A stretch of DNA of 64,000 nt from Lacticaseibacillus suilingensis (GTDB taxonomy: Bacteria; Bacillota; Bacilli; Lactobacillales; Lactobacillaceae). The position numbers were made by a program, and so were the translations under genes. Positions within the stretch are counted from its first letter, which is position 1; every line of letters begins with the position of its first letter. Below the pieces are notes generated by a model. The model did no database searches. It saw only the letters and a list, made by a program, of their open reading frames with translations, and was not told where the DNA came from. The stretch is from positions 109,318-173,317 of the forward strand of contig NZ_BOLV01000004.1 in NCBI RefSeq assembly GCF_016861845.1. Reading direction: 5' to 3'. Shown here one piece after another: positions 1 to 8,519 of the stretch.

Positions 1-365
1 TCTGCCGCCAAAGCCTGCGCGGTGGGGACAAACATGCCGGCGGATAAGCCGCCGATGATGCGAGACAGATCAAACATATAGAGATGATTGGTCAAAGCAA
101 ACAGCACTTCCGATAGGGCGAACAACCCGAGGCCACCCAATAGCAACGGCTTGCGGCCAATGCGGTCCGACAGGCGGCCAATCAAAGGTGAAGCGATGGA
201 CTGCATCAAGGCATAGAGTGAGGACATGATGCCCATATCAGTGGCGGTAAAATGCAGCTCATTTTTGATGAAAGGCATCACTGGGAAAATCAGGCTCATG
301 CCAAGGCAAATCAAAAATTCGCTGAAAATAAGGATGGTGATGGTGCGTTTGGTGCGGTTTGACAT
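1..365 (-). CDS. MFS transporter, N-terminal part (gene runs off the left edge)
   Basis: Reading the minus strand from an ATG at 365 gives 121 residues without a stop up to the window edge. The protein starts MSNRTKRTITILIF and has hydrophobic segments followed by GRLSDRIGRKP, the loop 2-3 motif A of the major facilitator superfamily. This is the pattern of drug/proton antiporters of the 12- or 14-segment type (NorA/Bmr-like). It would be an inner-membrane exporter; the substrate cannot be told from this part. It is transcribed away from the restriction gene at 571, so the 205 bp between them holds divergent promoters. Only the first three or so membrane segments are visible. Confidence 0.85.
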   Translation of the reverse strand, partial: MSNRTKRTITILIFSEFLICLGMSLIFPVMPFIKNELHFTATDMGIMSSLYALMQSIASPLIGRLSDRIGRKPLLLGGLGLFALSEVLFALTNHLYMFDLSRIIGGLSAGMFVPTAQALAA

Positions 366-542
366 GGGTTAATTCCTTTCTTCGCTTAACGATTCACCAC
401 TTGGAAGCCAGGCGATAGCACGCGGTGATTGTGAAAACAGTTTAACGGAAATTGTAGCATATTTGCTCCCGAGAAAAACGAACGTTCAATGAGAGGCCAA
501 AACTCCTGCGAGGCTGGCGGGTGGCGCATGTTAAACTATCAC

Positions 543-570
543 TATACGATTAAAAAGGGGGGCCACTGCC
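543..570 (+). promoter_or_regulatory. Possible -10 and ribosome binding site of the restriction endonuclease gene
   Basis: TATACG at 543-548 resembles a -10 box but has no convincing -35. AAAAGGGGGG at about 552-561 is the ribosome binding site and fixes the ATG at 571. The rest of the 366-570 gap contains no further gene that can be supported. Confidence 0.35.
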
Positions 571-2355
571 ATGGCCGAAAAAACCAACTTCAACTGGCGC
601 ACGGCGCCGCGGTCCATCGCCAAACTAATGGCTTGGTTGCCATATTTTGCCCAATTTCAACAAGCGAATTATCAAGCCGCGGTGGCCAACCAAGAACCGA
701 GTACCATGGCCAAGATTCCGGTGCTTTATCCGGTGCGGCGGGCGATTCGCTATGCCATCGAAAGCGATGCCGACGATCCGGATCCGCTGACACAACTGAC
801 GCTAGCTGATTTTGTGGCTGGCCAGCAACCCGCTGGTGATTTCAGTGATAAGGAATCCAAAGTCCGCCAAATCGTCACCACCGCTGAACAATATGGCTTG
901 ATGGACGCCAAAACGGCGCGCCTGACGCCGGTGGGGCAGCGCGCCGTGGCCGGCCAGTTAAGCGGGGAAGACTTTTTGGTCCAGCTGCTCAAGATGTACG
1001 TGATGGTCGACGAACAGCACGGCGTTTTTCCAATGCGAACGGTGCTGCAGCTGATGGCGCATTTCGGGGCGCTCAGTCGCAACGAGCTCACCTTTGTGTT
1101 CGGTACGTTGGATGATGCTGCGGTGCCAACCACCATTGAAGCGGTGCAGGCTTTCCGCACCGCGTATGCAAAGCTGCCGAGTCGGAACGATAACCGCGCC
1201 GTTGAAGCTTTGGTCATCAAAGTTTGGCACCAGTTTTATCCCGCCACCGCTGACCGCAAGATTATTTCGATTCAGCATGACTACACCGATGCCTTGCGCC
1301 GGGCGCTGGAATTCACCGAACTCTTTTACTCGCATGGTCGCGGCACGGCGATGAAGTTGCGGGTCTCGGCGCTGAATCAGCCGAAGCTGCAGCAGTTGGT
1401 GAACGATTTTGCCTTCGTGTTGCCGCCAAAACAGTCAGTTGATGGCCACCTGGTCCAAAAAAGTGCCCGTGAGACGCTGGCTTGGTTTGGCGCCGTGGGC
1501 AATTTGCCGCTGCCATGGGATCAGCCGGATGCGCGGCTGCAGTTGGTCGAGGACAAGCTGGACCATGCGGCGCGTTTATTCGCGGCCTTGCCCGATGCGC
1601 CTTATGCACCGGCTCAGGTGGCGGTGATCAAAGCCAATTTAGCCAGTGCATCGATTCAGCAGCTCAAAGACCTTGAGTCGGCGCTAGATCAGGCTGTGCT
1701 GGCGCAAACGGAACTGCTGTATGTCCAAAAAGAAGCACAGACGCCGGCCGCCCGCCGCGAAATTCTCGAGCGGTTTGACACGATTTTAACTGATAAAGAC
1801 CAGGCGGCGTTGTGGCTGGAAGTCAACACCTGGCGGGCGTTTGTCGCGCTGAGCGGTCAGGACAAGGAAGTGATTCATCATTTCCAGATGAATCCCGATT
1901 TGACGCCGAAGTCCTTTGCCCCAGGCACCGGCAACACGCCGGATATGGAAGTGCACCTGGCCAGCAGCATTTTGGTGCCGGAAGTCTCCATGATGGCTGG
2001 CACGGTGCAGTGGGAACACGAGGCCTCATCGGTGATTGACCATGTGATCAAAATCAGCCAGGCCAGCCCGAAGCCGACGCTAGGCGTGTTTATCAGCGCG
2101 CGCATCAATCAGCGCACCTTGTGGCAGCTGTTTTTGCTGAATCGTGATTCTTGGCTGGGCCAGCCGGTGCCAGTAGTGCCCCTGACCATCAAACAGTTCA
2201 GCGCAATGATGCAGGTCGCCTATGCGACGGACGCGACTGCGCAGGAAGTGGCCACGCTGCTTGAGCAAATCAGTGCCGCGGCGCGCCAGCTAACCACTTA
2301 CATTCAATGGCCTGCCACGATTGAAAGTGCCTTGGCCGCCTGGGCGCGCCGGTGA
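571..2355 (+). CDS. Putative AlwI-family type II restriction endonuclease
   Basis: 594 residues. It lies 75 bp upstream of a D12-class DNA adenine methyltransferase, the usual two-gene restriction-modification layout. The N-terminal half is helical, with a stretch (about residues 105-185) like the AlwI family: a tail of the form LTPVGQRAVAG, then a helical segment ending ALSRNELTFVF. The C-terminal half carries ILVPEVSMMAGTVQW followed by EHEASSVIDHV, comparable to the catalytic (D/E)VT-x-G-x-Q ... E ... H block of AlwI/BstNBI/PleI-type enzymes, and then ISARINQRT, like their conserved core strand after the catalytic block. AlwI enzymes cut GGATC type IIS sites; the target here is unknown. 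The start is ATG 571 behind a purine-rich ribosome binding site. Family assignment is by motif recall, so a different nuclease family remains possible, but the context supports nuclease. Confidence 0.62.
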   Translation: MAEKTNFNWRTAPRSIAKLMAWLPYFAQFQQANYQAAVANQEPSTMAKIPVLYPVRRAIRYAIESDADDPDPLTQLTLADFVAGQQPAGDFSDKESKVRQIVTTAEQYGLMDAKTARLTPVGQRAVAGQLSGEDFLVQLLKMYVMVDEQHGVFPMRTVLQLMAHFGALSRNELTFVFGTLDDAAVPTTIEAVQAFRTAYAKLPSRNDNRAVEALVIKVWHQFYPATADRKIISIQHDYTDALRRALEFTELFYSHGRGTAMKLRVSALNQPKLQQLVNDFAFVLPPKQSVDGHLVQKSARETLAWFGAVGNLPLPWDQPDARLQLVEDKLDHAARLFAALPDAPYAPAQVAVIKANLASASIQQLKDLESALDQAVLAQTELLYVQKEAQTPAARREILERFDTILTDKDQAALWLEVNTWRAFVALSGQDKEVIHHFQMNPDLTPKSFAPGTGNTPDMEVHLASSILVPEVSMMAGTVQWEHEASSVIDHVIKISQASPKPTLGVFISARINQRTLWQLFLLNRDSWLGQPVPVVPLTIKQFSAMMQVAYATDATAQEVATLLEQISAAARQLTTYIQWPATIESALAAWARR

Positions 2356-2430
2356 GCGTTGTATCACCGGTGGTCATTGGGTACACTAGAGACACCGAGA
2401 AAAAATAGTCGCGATGAAAGAGTAGAGAAA

Positions 2431-3600
2431 ATGCTGACGCCTTTATTGAAATATCCTGGCGGTAAAACCAAGGAGCTGCCGCACATTTTGCCGGCTTTGC
2501 CGGCACAGATTCGCCATTATTATGAACCCTTCGTTGGCGGCGGCGCGGTGTACTTTGCAGTGGGCAGCCGCCGCAGTTCAACCATTGACGGGTATTACAT
2601 CAATGATCGCTCTGATGAACTGATGCGGCTGTATCGCGCCGTGGCCACGGGGGATGAAAGCTTCTTTGCGGCGGTTGCGCGCATTGATGCCGCTTGGGTC
2701 GGCGCCGAAGCTTATGTCGATTTGATCAAGCCGGAGCTGGTGAAATTTTTCGCGGTGCAGGTGAAAGCGGTAGAACCACCGCGGCCGCAGACTCAGGCCT
2801 GGGTCGCGGCCCATCAAACCGCGATGACGACCGCCTTTGCCCCGGGGTTTGAAAATGGGCGGGGCTTCTTTGCCGATTTGCCGGTGGCGATGGCGCGCAA
2901 GGTGAACTTCCTGCGCAAGCAAGCGGCAGCTGGTGTCACCATTTCGCAGGCCGATTTTGAACAAATCATTTTGACCACCTTCAAATCCTCGCTGTATGTG
3001 TACTACCGTGACTTGTTCAATCGCATCCCTGAACTGGCTCTTACGCCAGGGGAGCAAGCAGCGCTGTATCTGTTCATTCGCCAGTATGCGTACTCCTCGA
3101 TGTTTCGCTATTCCAAAACCGGCAAGTTCAACGTCCCGTACGGTGGTATGACATACAACCACAACACGTTGGCCAGTCGGGTGGCGGATTATCACAACCC
3201 GGAATTAACGGCACTGTTGGCGCGCACCACCCTAGGCAATCAGGACTTTGCTGATTTTATGGCGACCCATCCCCCAGTGGCAGGCGATTTCGTGTTCCTC
3301 GATCCGCCTTACGATACGGATTTTTCCACTTATGCCAACAACGAGTTTGGCCAATCTGACCAAGGCCGGCTGGCGCAGTATTTGATCCATGATACGGTCG
3401 CTAACTGGATGCTCGTAATCAAGAATACGCCGCTGATTGCGGCTTTGTATGAAGCGGGCACTGCCACGGCCAATGGTCAGCAGGTGTTCCTTCATGCTTT
3501 TGATAAATCGTACTTAGTGAACTTTAAGAACCGCAACGCCAAAGACGTTGAGCATCTGGTCATTACCAATTACCAGCTGCCGGAGCAGGAACTGCTTTAA
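2431..3600 (+). CDS. D12-class DNA adenine N6-methyltransferase (Dam-like)
   Basis: 389 residues from ATG 2431; an in-frame TTG at 2359 exists, but the protein family starts right before the PGGK motif and the region 2359-2430 has no ribosome binding site. Motifs in order: LLKYPGGKTKELP (SAM-binding motif X of the D12 class), YYEPFVGGGAVYF (motif I), and FVFLDPPYDTDF (catalytic DPPY motif IV). It transfers a methyl group from SAM to adenine N6 in DNA. D12 enzymes include Dam (GATC) and DpnM. Directly downstream of the endonuclease-like gene, it is most likely the protective half of that restriction-modification system. A GATC-type specificity would protect GGATC sites, but specificity is inference. 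Confidence 0.9.
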   Translation: MLTPLLKYPGGKTKELPHILPALPAQIRHYYEPFVGGGAVYFAVGSRRSSTIDGYYINDRSDELMRLYRAVATGDESFFAAVARIDAAWVGAEAYVDLIKPELVKFFAVQVKAVEPPRPQTQAWVAAHQTAMTTAFAPGFENGRGFFADLPVAMARKVNFLRKQAAAGVTISQADFEQIILTTFKSSLYVYYRDLFNRIPELALTPGEQAALYLFIRQYAYSSMFRYSKTGKFNVPYGGMTYNHNTLASRVADYHNPELTALLARTTLGNQDFADFMATHPPVAGDFVFLDPPYDTDFSTYANNEFGQSDQGRLAQYLIHDTVANWMLVIKNTPLIAALYEAGTATANGQQVFLHAFDKSYLVNFKNRNAKDVEHLVITNYQLPEQELL

Positions 3601-3608
3601 GGATAAGC

Positions 3609-3642
3609 GTCGCCACCGAACTAGCCTCGGTGGCGTTTTTTT
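3609..3642 (+). terminator. Rho-independent terminator after the methyltransferase gene
   Basis: CGCCACCGA (3611-3619) pairs with TCGGTGGCG (3627-3635), followed directly by seven T. It ends the restriction-modification operon. Confidence 0.9.
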
Positions 3643-3765
3643 GCGTGGATGACTGGTGAGAGGAAAAGGAAATCGCCGTGAAAAGTTTCTCATGGACTTG
3701 ACCTGAACTCTCAGGATGCCCTCACGCCGCTATGTTAGGCTTTTCAGCGAAGTGGAGGCAGGACG

Positions 3766-5199
3766 ATGACAAGCAAACCTGAAAACACAGCGGTCAAACG
3801 GAATCTTCAAACGCGGCATTTGTCGATGATTGCCCTTGGTGGCAGTATCGGCACTGGTCTGTTTGTGACGAGTGGTTCCACCATTGCTAAAGCCGGTCCT
3901 GGCAGCGCCTTGATTGCCTATTTAGCCGTGGGCATCATGGTGTATTTTTTGATGACCAGTTTAGGCGAAATGGCAACTTACTTACCAGTGTCCGGCTCGT
4001 TTTCTGAGTATGCCACCAGATTTATCGATCCGGCCGTCGGGTTCGCGCTAGGGTGGAATTACTGGCTCAATTGGGCGATTACGCTGGCGGTGGATGTGTC
4101 CACTACCGCGATTGTGACGCATTATTGGCTGCCTCAGGTGCCGGGGTGGGCAATTAGCTTGTTTTTCTTAGCACTGATTGTGACGTTGAACTTGGTGTCG
4201 GTCAAAGCCTTTGGCGAAACCGAGTACTGGCTGGCGATGGTCAAAGTGATCACGGTCATCGTGTTTCTCGTGGTCGGGTTGCTTTCGATCGTGGGCATTC
4301 TTGGCGGCCCGGCGGTGGGGCTACGCAATTTTACCGTGGGGGATGCGCCGTTTCATGGCGGCTGGGTGTCGGGACTATCCGTCTTTCTGGTGGCGGGGTT
4401 CTCCTTTCAAGGCACCGAGCTGATTGGCATCACCGCTGGGGAATCGGCGACGCCGGAAACCAGTATTCCCAAGGCCATCAAGCAGGTGTTCTGGCGCATC
4501 ATGATTTTTTACGTGCTGGCGATTGCCGTAATCGCGGCACTGATTCCGTATACGGATCCGAACTTGCTTGGCGCCAGTGAGGCGCGTGTGGCAATGTCGC
4601 CATTTACCTTGGTGTTTCAGCGCATTGGGCTAGCGGGGGCAGCTGGGGTGATGAACGCCGTGATTTTGACGTCGGTGTTGTCCTCGGCGAACTCCGGGCT
4701 GTACGCCTCCACCCGCATGCTCTGGGCCATGGGAAATACCGGCATGGCGCCGCGGATTTTTGGTCGCACGAACGATCGCGGCATTCCGGTGCCCGCACTA
4801 CTTTTAACCACAGCGGTGGGCATGCTGACGTTCGCCGCCAGCATTGTCGGCACCGAGGTCTATCAGCTGTTGGTGGCGTCCTCGGGGCTCACCGGGTTCA
4901 TCGCCTGGTTAGGCATTGCGTTTAGTCATCTCCGTTTCCGCCAGGCGTTTATGAAACAGGGTCATTCGGTGGATGAGTTGGTTTACCACGCGCGGTGGTT
5001 TCCTCTGGGGCCAATTGTGGCCGCGGTGATGGGGCTAGTGATTGTGTTCGGTCAGGATTTGCAGGCGGTGACGTCGGGGCAGTGGTATCGCCTGGCGATT
5101 AGCTACATGTCGCTGCCGGTGTTCTTGGGGATGTTTGCCTACTACAAGATTAGGTATCGCACGCATGTGATTCCGCTTGATCAGATTAAGTTGAAGTGA
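3766..5199 (+). CDS. lysP: Amino acid permease, probably lysine-specific (LysP-like)
   Basis: 477 residues, about 12 predicted membrane segments, of the amino acid-polyamine-organocation (APC) family. The start (RHLSMIALGGSIGTGLFV) is the conserved segment 1 of the amino acid transporter subfamily, followed by PVSGSFSEYATRFIDPA and GFSFQGTELIGITAGES, all very close to the lysine permease LysP of enterobacteria as remembered. It would import a basic amino acid by proton symport. A strong ribosome binding site (GGAGG at about 3754) precedes the ATG. It is a single-gene unit bracketed by terminators at 3609 and 5206. No lysine riboswitch is recognisable in the 125-bp upstream region. Another basic or aromatic amino acid as substrate is possible. 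Confidence 0.82.
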   Translation: MTSKPENTAVKRNLQTRHLSMIALGGSIGTGLFVTSGSTIAKAGPGSALIAYLAVGIMVYFLMTSLGEMATYLPVSGSFSEYATRFIDPAVGFALGWNYWLNWAITLAVDVSTTAIVTHYWLPQVPGWAISLFFLALIVTLNLVSVKAFGETEYWLAMVKVITVIVFLVVGLLSIVGILGGPAVGLRNFTVGDAPFHGGWVSGLSVFLVAGFSFQGTELIGITAGESATPETSIPKAIKQVFWRIMIFYVLAIAVIAALIPYTDPNLLGASEARVAMSPFTLVFQRIGLAGAAGVMNAVILTSVLSSANSGLYASTRMLWAMGNTGMAPRIFGRTNDRGIPVPALLLTTAVGMLTFAASIVGTEVYQLLVASSGLTGFIAWLGIAFSHLRFRQAFMKQGHSVDELVYHARWFPLGPIVAAVMGLVIVFGQDLQAVTSGQWYRLAISYMSLPVFLGMFAYYKIRYRTHVIPLDQIKLK

Positions 5200-5205
5200 A
5201 GTAAT

Positions 5206-5237
5206 AGCGCCGAGGCAATTGCCAAAGCGCTTTTTTG
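5206..5237 (+). terminator. Rho-independent terminator after the permease gene
   Basis: Nested stem: AGCGC (5206-5210) with GCGCT (5227-5231), and the inner palindrome GGCAATTGCC (5214-5223), followed by a T run to 5236. Confidence 0.75.
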
Positions 5238-5510
5238 ATAGCATCAGAGCGGCACTGGTTGTGGTTCGTAACCACGGGTAACAGGTGACCGAGGAACCAA
5301 TTTTGAACTGACGTTAGTGGGAGGCGTCTGGTTAGGATAGATTGCGTACAATTCGGGAAAACGAGGGGCATTGTTTTTAAAGGTGGGGACTAATCCGTCA
5401 TTTTCGCTGCTTTTCAGTACCAATTAAGGCGTATTTTCTCGAAAAATAGTTACCTGTTTTTAAATATTGACCGGCTCATGATACACCAACGTTTGCGTGG
5501 TCCTCTTTTG

Positions 5511-5571
5511 TGAAAACATTATCAATGCCGAAAGACCGGGGTTTACAGCCATCGGCGCAACATGGTTAGAT
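5511..5571 (+). promoter_or_regulatory. Catabolite-response-like site and candidate promoter of the GH20 gene
   Basis: TGAAAACATTATCA at 5511-5524 matches the Gram-positive cre consensus TGWAANCGNTNWCA except for one base (A for G in the centre). Downstream are TTTACA (5542-5547) and TTAGAT (5566-5571) with an 18-bp spacer, a plausible sigma-A promoter. If real, CcpA would act from just upstream of the -35. The rest of the 5238-5641 gap shows nothing else that can be named. Confidence 0.45.
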
Positions 5572-5641
5572 AAGTTTGGCAATGGTGTATACCGATTCAG
5601 CCACTGTCATTTTTAGAAGGGCACATCAAAGGAGGAGCATC

Positions 5642-7885
5642 ATGAAACAGAATTGGCATTATTTACTTTATAGTACGTTGATTTTGACCGGATTATCGCT
5701 GGGTTATGCCCCAGCTCATCAAGCGCACGCTGCAGTCGATGAGCCAGCGGTGGCTCAGACCCAAACTGCTTCGACTGACTCGACCAGTTCGGAAGCCAAA
5801 ACGAACACAACAACAGACGATGAAACAGACAGTGCCTCAGACCAGAAAGCGGCGCCCAACGCCAACCAGCAGCCTGTAGCAGATACACAAACACAAGTAT
5901 TGAAAGCAGCGGTGACTACGCCAACCCCAACCGGTGATGAAAATGAGGGCACTTTAGACGCTAAAGACACTGAAACGCCAGCCAAGGCTGAACCGACAAC
6001 CGTGGCTAATGTCCAAATCGGTGAAGATATTGCGGATACGCAGCAGGTGGCCGTGACTAACGTTAAGGATTACAAAGTCACGAGTACGCAGGCCATCGAC
6101 TGGAGTCAGTATCATTATGTAGCCGCTCCTGAATTAGATAAAGCGAGTCCGCTAGGCTATCAGGTAGACAAGTTTGCGACAAACTATCAGGCAGCGTCCG
6201 GCACGGAGTTGTCGGTACTTTCGCAAGGACAAAAGGTTAGTCAAGGTGTGATTAGCATCAACACCGCGGATCAGACTGTCACCAATGACCAAGGCTATCG
6301 CATCAATATCACGGCTGACAACATTGCAATCAGTGCTAGTTCGCAAGTGGGGGCCTTTTACGCCTTAACCACCTTGACCCAGTTGTTGCAAGCAAAAACC
6401 GCTTTGCCACTGGGCGTGATTGAGGATGCACCAGAAGTGTCCTTACGGGAGGTTTCCGTGGACTGCGGGCGTAAGTATTACAGCAAAGCCTGGTTCATGA
6501 ACCTAATTGATGAAATGGCTGCCTCCAAAGCGAATGATTTGCTCATGCATTTTTCTGATAAGACCGGATTCATGCTTGAGTCCAAGTCACATCCAGAAGT
6601 GATGTCGTCGCAGTATTTGACCCAGGATGAAGTCAAAGAGATCATCGCTTATGCGAAGCAAAACTTCATTACGGTCACCCCAGAGTTTGATATGCCAGGC
6701 CATCTTGGTCAGGTGTTGTCACAGCATCCTGAGTTCCAACTGCCGGTGCAACAGGTAGTTAGTGGCCTGCGCGGTGGCAAGATGGTAACCATTCCGATTG
6801 GCAAGCCACTGAAAAATTCTGCTTATTTGGATATCACCAACCCCGATGCCGTAGCCTTTATGAAATCCTTGTTGGATGAATACATGGGGTTGTTTGGTGA
6901 CAGTAGCCCGTATTTCTCCATTGGGGCCGATGAATACTTAGGTGATGATTGGACCGCGGCAGGTATGGCGCAATACCCAGCGTTGGTTAAAGCCGCTCAG
7001 GCCAAATACGGCGCGGATGCTACTGGCGTCGAAGCCTTCTATGATTTTCTGAATGAAATGGGTGACTATGTCAAAGCTCACGGTTATCAAGTTGAGATCT
7101 TCCATGACCGTATCGAACGGCGTGATGCCACCTCGAAAGTGGCGCTGAACAAAGACTTCATCGTGAAGTATTGGACACATTGCCGGACCAATATGCCGAC
7201 TTTACAGACGATGATTGATGACGGCTACAAATTGATCAACTTCGATGACGGCTATTTGTACTATGTCCTGGGCCAAAATGCCGGTTATAAATACCCTAAG
7301 GCGGACAATATTTATAACGGGTGGGACAATGGCGTGTTCGCTAATGTTGCTGGTGATGGCAAAATTGATGGCAAGGAGATTGTCCAGAAACTAGATCACA
7401 GCCAACTGTCCGACCAGTTTTTAGGCTCGGCGATTTCAATTTGGAGTGACAATCACGATGCTCAGACCGAAGACGAGGTCGCCGCGCAGTTTGCTGCGCC
7501 ACTGCGGGCGTTTGCTCAAAAGGCCTGGGGGATTGATGACGCAATCGACTACACCACTTTTGCTGCGGTTAGTGACAATCTGCCACTGGCTTTGGTTGAT
7601 GATGAAGCCATGAGTACGGTGGTCTGGAATCCTGAATTACCCGCTGACCCAGAACCGGAAACAGAACAGAACGTTGAGTCACAGCCTAGTACGGAACCTA
7701 CCAATGCCATCGGAGACGCCGGTAAGCAGCCGGTTAAGGCAGTCGCGTTGACCCATCAAGATCAGAAGACCAAAGCAGCAACTTTGCCAGCCACGGGCGA
7801 GACCCAGAATTCAGCACTGACATTTCTTGGAACTGCGCTTGTTGCCTTGCTGGGTCTTTTCGGTTTCCGCAAGCACCGCGCATAA
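5642..7885 (+). CDS. Cell-wall-anchored GH20 beta-N-acetylhexosaminidase
   Basis: 747 residues from ATG 5642, which sits 5 bp behind AAAGGAGGAGC; the upstream in-frame start at 5576 has no such site. Residues 1-30 are a signal peptide ending AHQAHA. Residues about 31-150 are a Thr/Ser/Asp/Glu-rich linker. A GH20b-like small domain is followed by the GH20 barrel (REVSVDCGRKYYS, then TPEFDMPGHLGQ) and the catalytic pair D430-E431 in SIGADEYLGDD. The C-terminus is LPATGETQNS, a membrane helix and RKHRA, a sortase signal. GH20 enzymes remove terminal GlcNAc or GalNAc (some act as lacto-N-biosidases) using substrate-assisted catalysis. A wall-bound GH20 (BnaG) that acts on lacto-N-triose is known in L. 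casei; orthology here is inference. The neighbouring GH31 suggests a joint role on host or milk glycans. Confidence 0.9.
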   Translation: MKQNWHYLLYSTLILTGLSLGYAPAHQAHAAVDEPAVAQTQTASTDSTSSEAKTNTTTDDETDSASDQKAAPNANQQPVADTQTQVLKAAVTTPTPTGDENEGTLDAKDTETPAKAEPTTVANVQIGEDIADTQQVAVTNVKDYKVTSTQAIDWSQYHYVAAPELDKASPLGYQVDKFATNYQAASGTELSVLSQGQKVSQGVISINTADQTVTNDQGYRINITADNIAISASSQVGAFYALTTLTQLLQAKTALPLGVIEDAPEVSLREVSVDCGRKYYSKAWFMNLIDEMAASKANDLLMHFSDKTGFMLESKSHPEVMSSQYLTQDEVKEIIAYAKQNFITVTPEFDMPGHLGQVLSQHPEFQLPVQQVVSGLRGGKMVTIPIGKPLKNSAYLDITNPDAVAFMKSLLDEYMGLFGDSSPYFSIGADEYLGDDWTAAGMAQYPALVKAAQAKYGADATGVEAFYDFLNEMGDYVKAHGYQVEIFHDRIERRDATSKVALNKDFIVKYWTHCRTNMPTLQTMIDDGYKLINFDDGYLYYVLGQNAGYKYPKADNIYNGWDNGVFANVAGDGKIDGKEIVQKLDHSQLSDQFLGSAISIWSDNHDAQTEDEVAAQFAAPLRAFAQKAWGIDDAIDYTTFAAVSDNLPLALVDDEAMSTVVWNPELPADPEPETEQNVESQPSTEPTNAIGDAGKQPVKAVALTHQDQKTKAATLPATGETQNSALTFLGTALVALLGLFGFRKHRA

Positions 7886-7906
7886 AACAATGAATTGAAT
7901 TCATGT

Positions 7907-7935
7907 AACGTCGACGTCCATGTCGGCGTTTTTTT
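7907..7935 (+). terminator. Rho-independent terminator after the GH20 gene
   Basis: AACGTCGAC (7907-7915) pairs with GTCGGCGTT (7922-7930) with one G-T pair, followed by a T run. Confidence 0.75.
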
Positions 7936-8260
7936 ATCTGACGGGAGGGTACCACCCAATCTAGTGACGGATGAAAATGATGACCACTTCGTTTATAGCA
8001 GAGCGCCGCTAATGTTAGCCGGCGGTAAAAGTGAAAATGCTGTGGGCGTATAGTGACGAATGGTTGCTGGACAAGCACTCATTTTTCACGAACGGGTATA
8101 AAAAAGCTAATAAGAAAATGTATTTTCTGAAAACACTTTATCTAATTTTATTCAATAAGTTGTTTTTCTTTCTACACAACAATATTAGCAGGCCAAAATC
8201 GGTTATATCATTAAATGTAAACGATATCCATTCAATTAATACCAATATTTATTTACTTAT

Positions 8261-8290
8261 TTATGCTAAAATGTGCGTGAACTTTATAAT
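8261..8290 (+). promoter_or_regulatory. Candidate promoter of the giant GH31 gene
   Basis: TATAAT at 8285-8290 is a perfect -10; TTATGC (8261-8266) lies 18 bp upstream as a weak -35. It sits at the end of an unusually AT-rich stretch (about 8090-8290) and would give a leader of about 220 nt before the ATG at 8520. Confidence 0.55.
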
Positions 8291-8364
8291 TAGAAAGGGG
8301 GACTGTCATCAAATCTTATTTGTAATACGGATAACGTCATGATGTTTGAGTTAACACGATTACT

Positions 8365-8480
8365 GTCATCAACTGATTTTATCAGTCGCACCATAGGCGA
8401 CGAAATGACTAGGGTAGTCCTTTCAGGAAACGCCGAGGGTACTTTCAATTCAGAATGGGGATTCTGATGACTCGGCGGCG
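8365..8480 (+). other. Structured untranslated leader of the GH31 gene (function unknown)
   Basis: Four consecutive helices can be drawn: CTGAT/ATCAG (8373-8377/8381-8385), GTCGC/GCGAC (8385-8389/8397-8401), GACT/AGTC (8407-8410/8416-8419), and a larger element in which CGCCGAG (8431-8437) pairs with CTCGGCG (8471-8477) around an inner hairpin TCAGAAT/ATTCTGA (8450-8456/8461-8467). There is no T run, so it is not a simple terminator. It matches no RNA class I recognise. A cis-regulatory RNA, a protein-binding site or an mRNA-stabilising 5' structure are all possible. Confidence 0.5.
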
Positions 8481-8519
8481 CCAGACTGATTGATCTCGAT
8501 CCGACAAGGAGGAGTATTC

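Noticed and set aside
3640..3765. Possible lysine riboswitch ahead of the lysine-type permease.
   Set aside because: Only about 125 bp are available and no L-box landmarks or terminator/antiterminator pair are seen; TTGACC at 3698 has no -10 at proper spacing.
8031..8342. A 103-codon AT-rich open frame in the gap before the GH31 gene.
   Set aside because: Composition is that of a promoter region (long A/T runs), it has no ribosome binding site, and it overlaps the TATAAT promoter.
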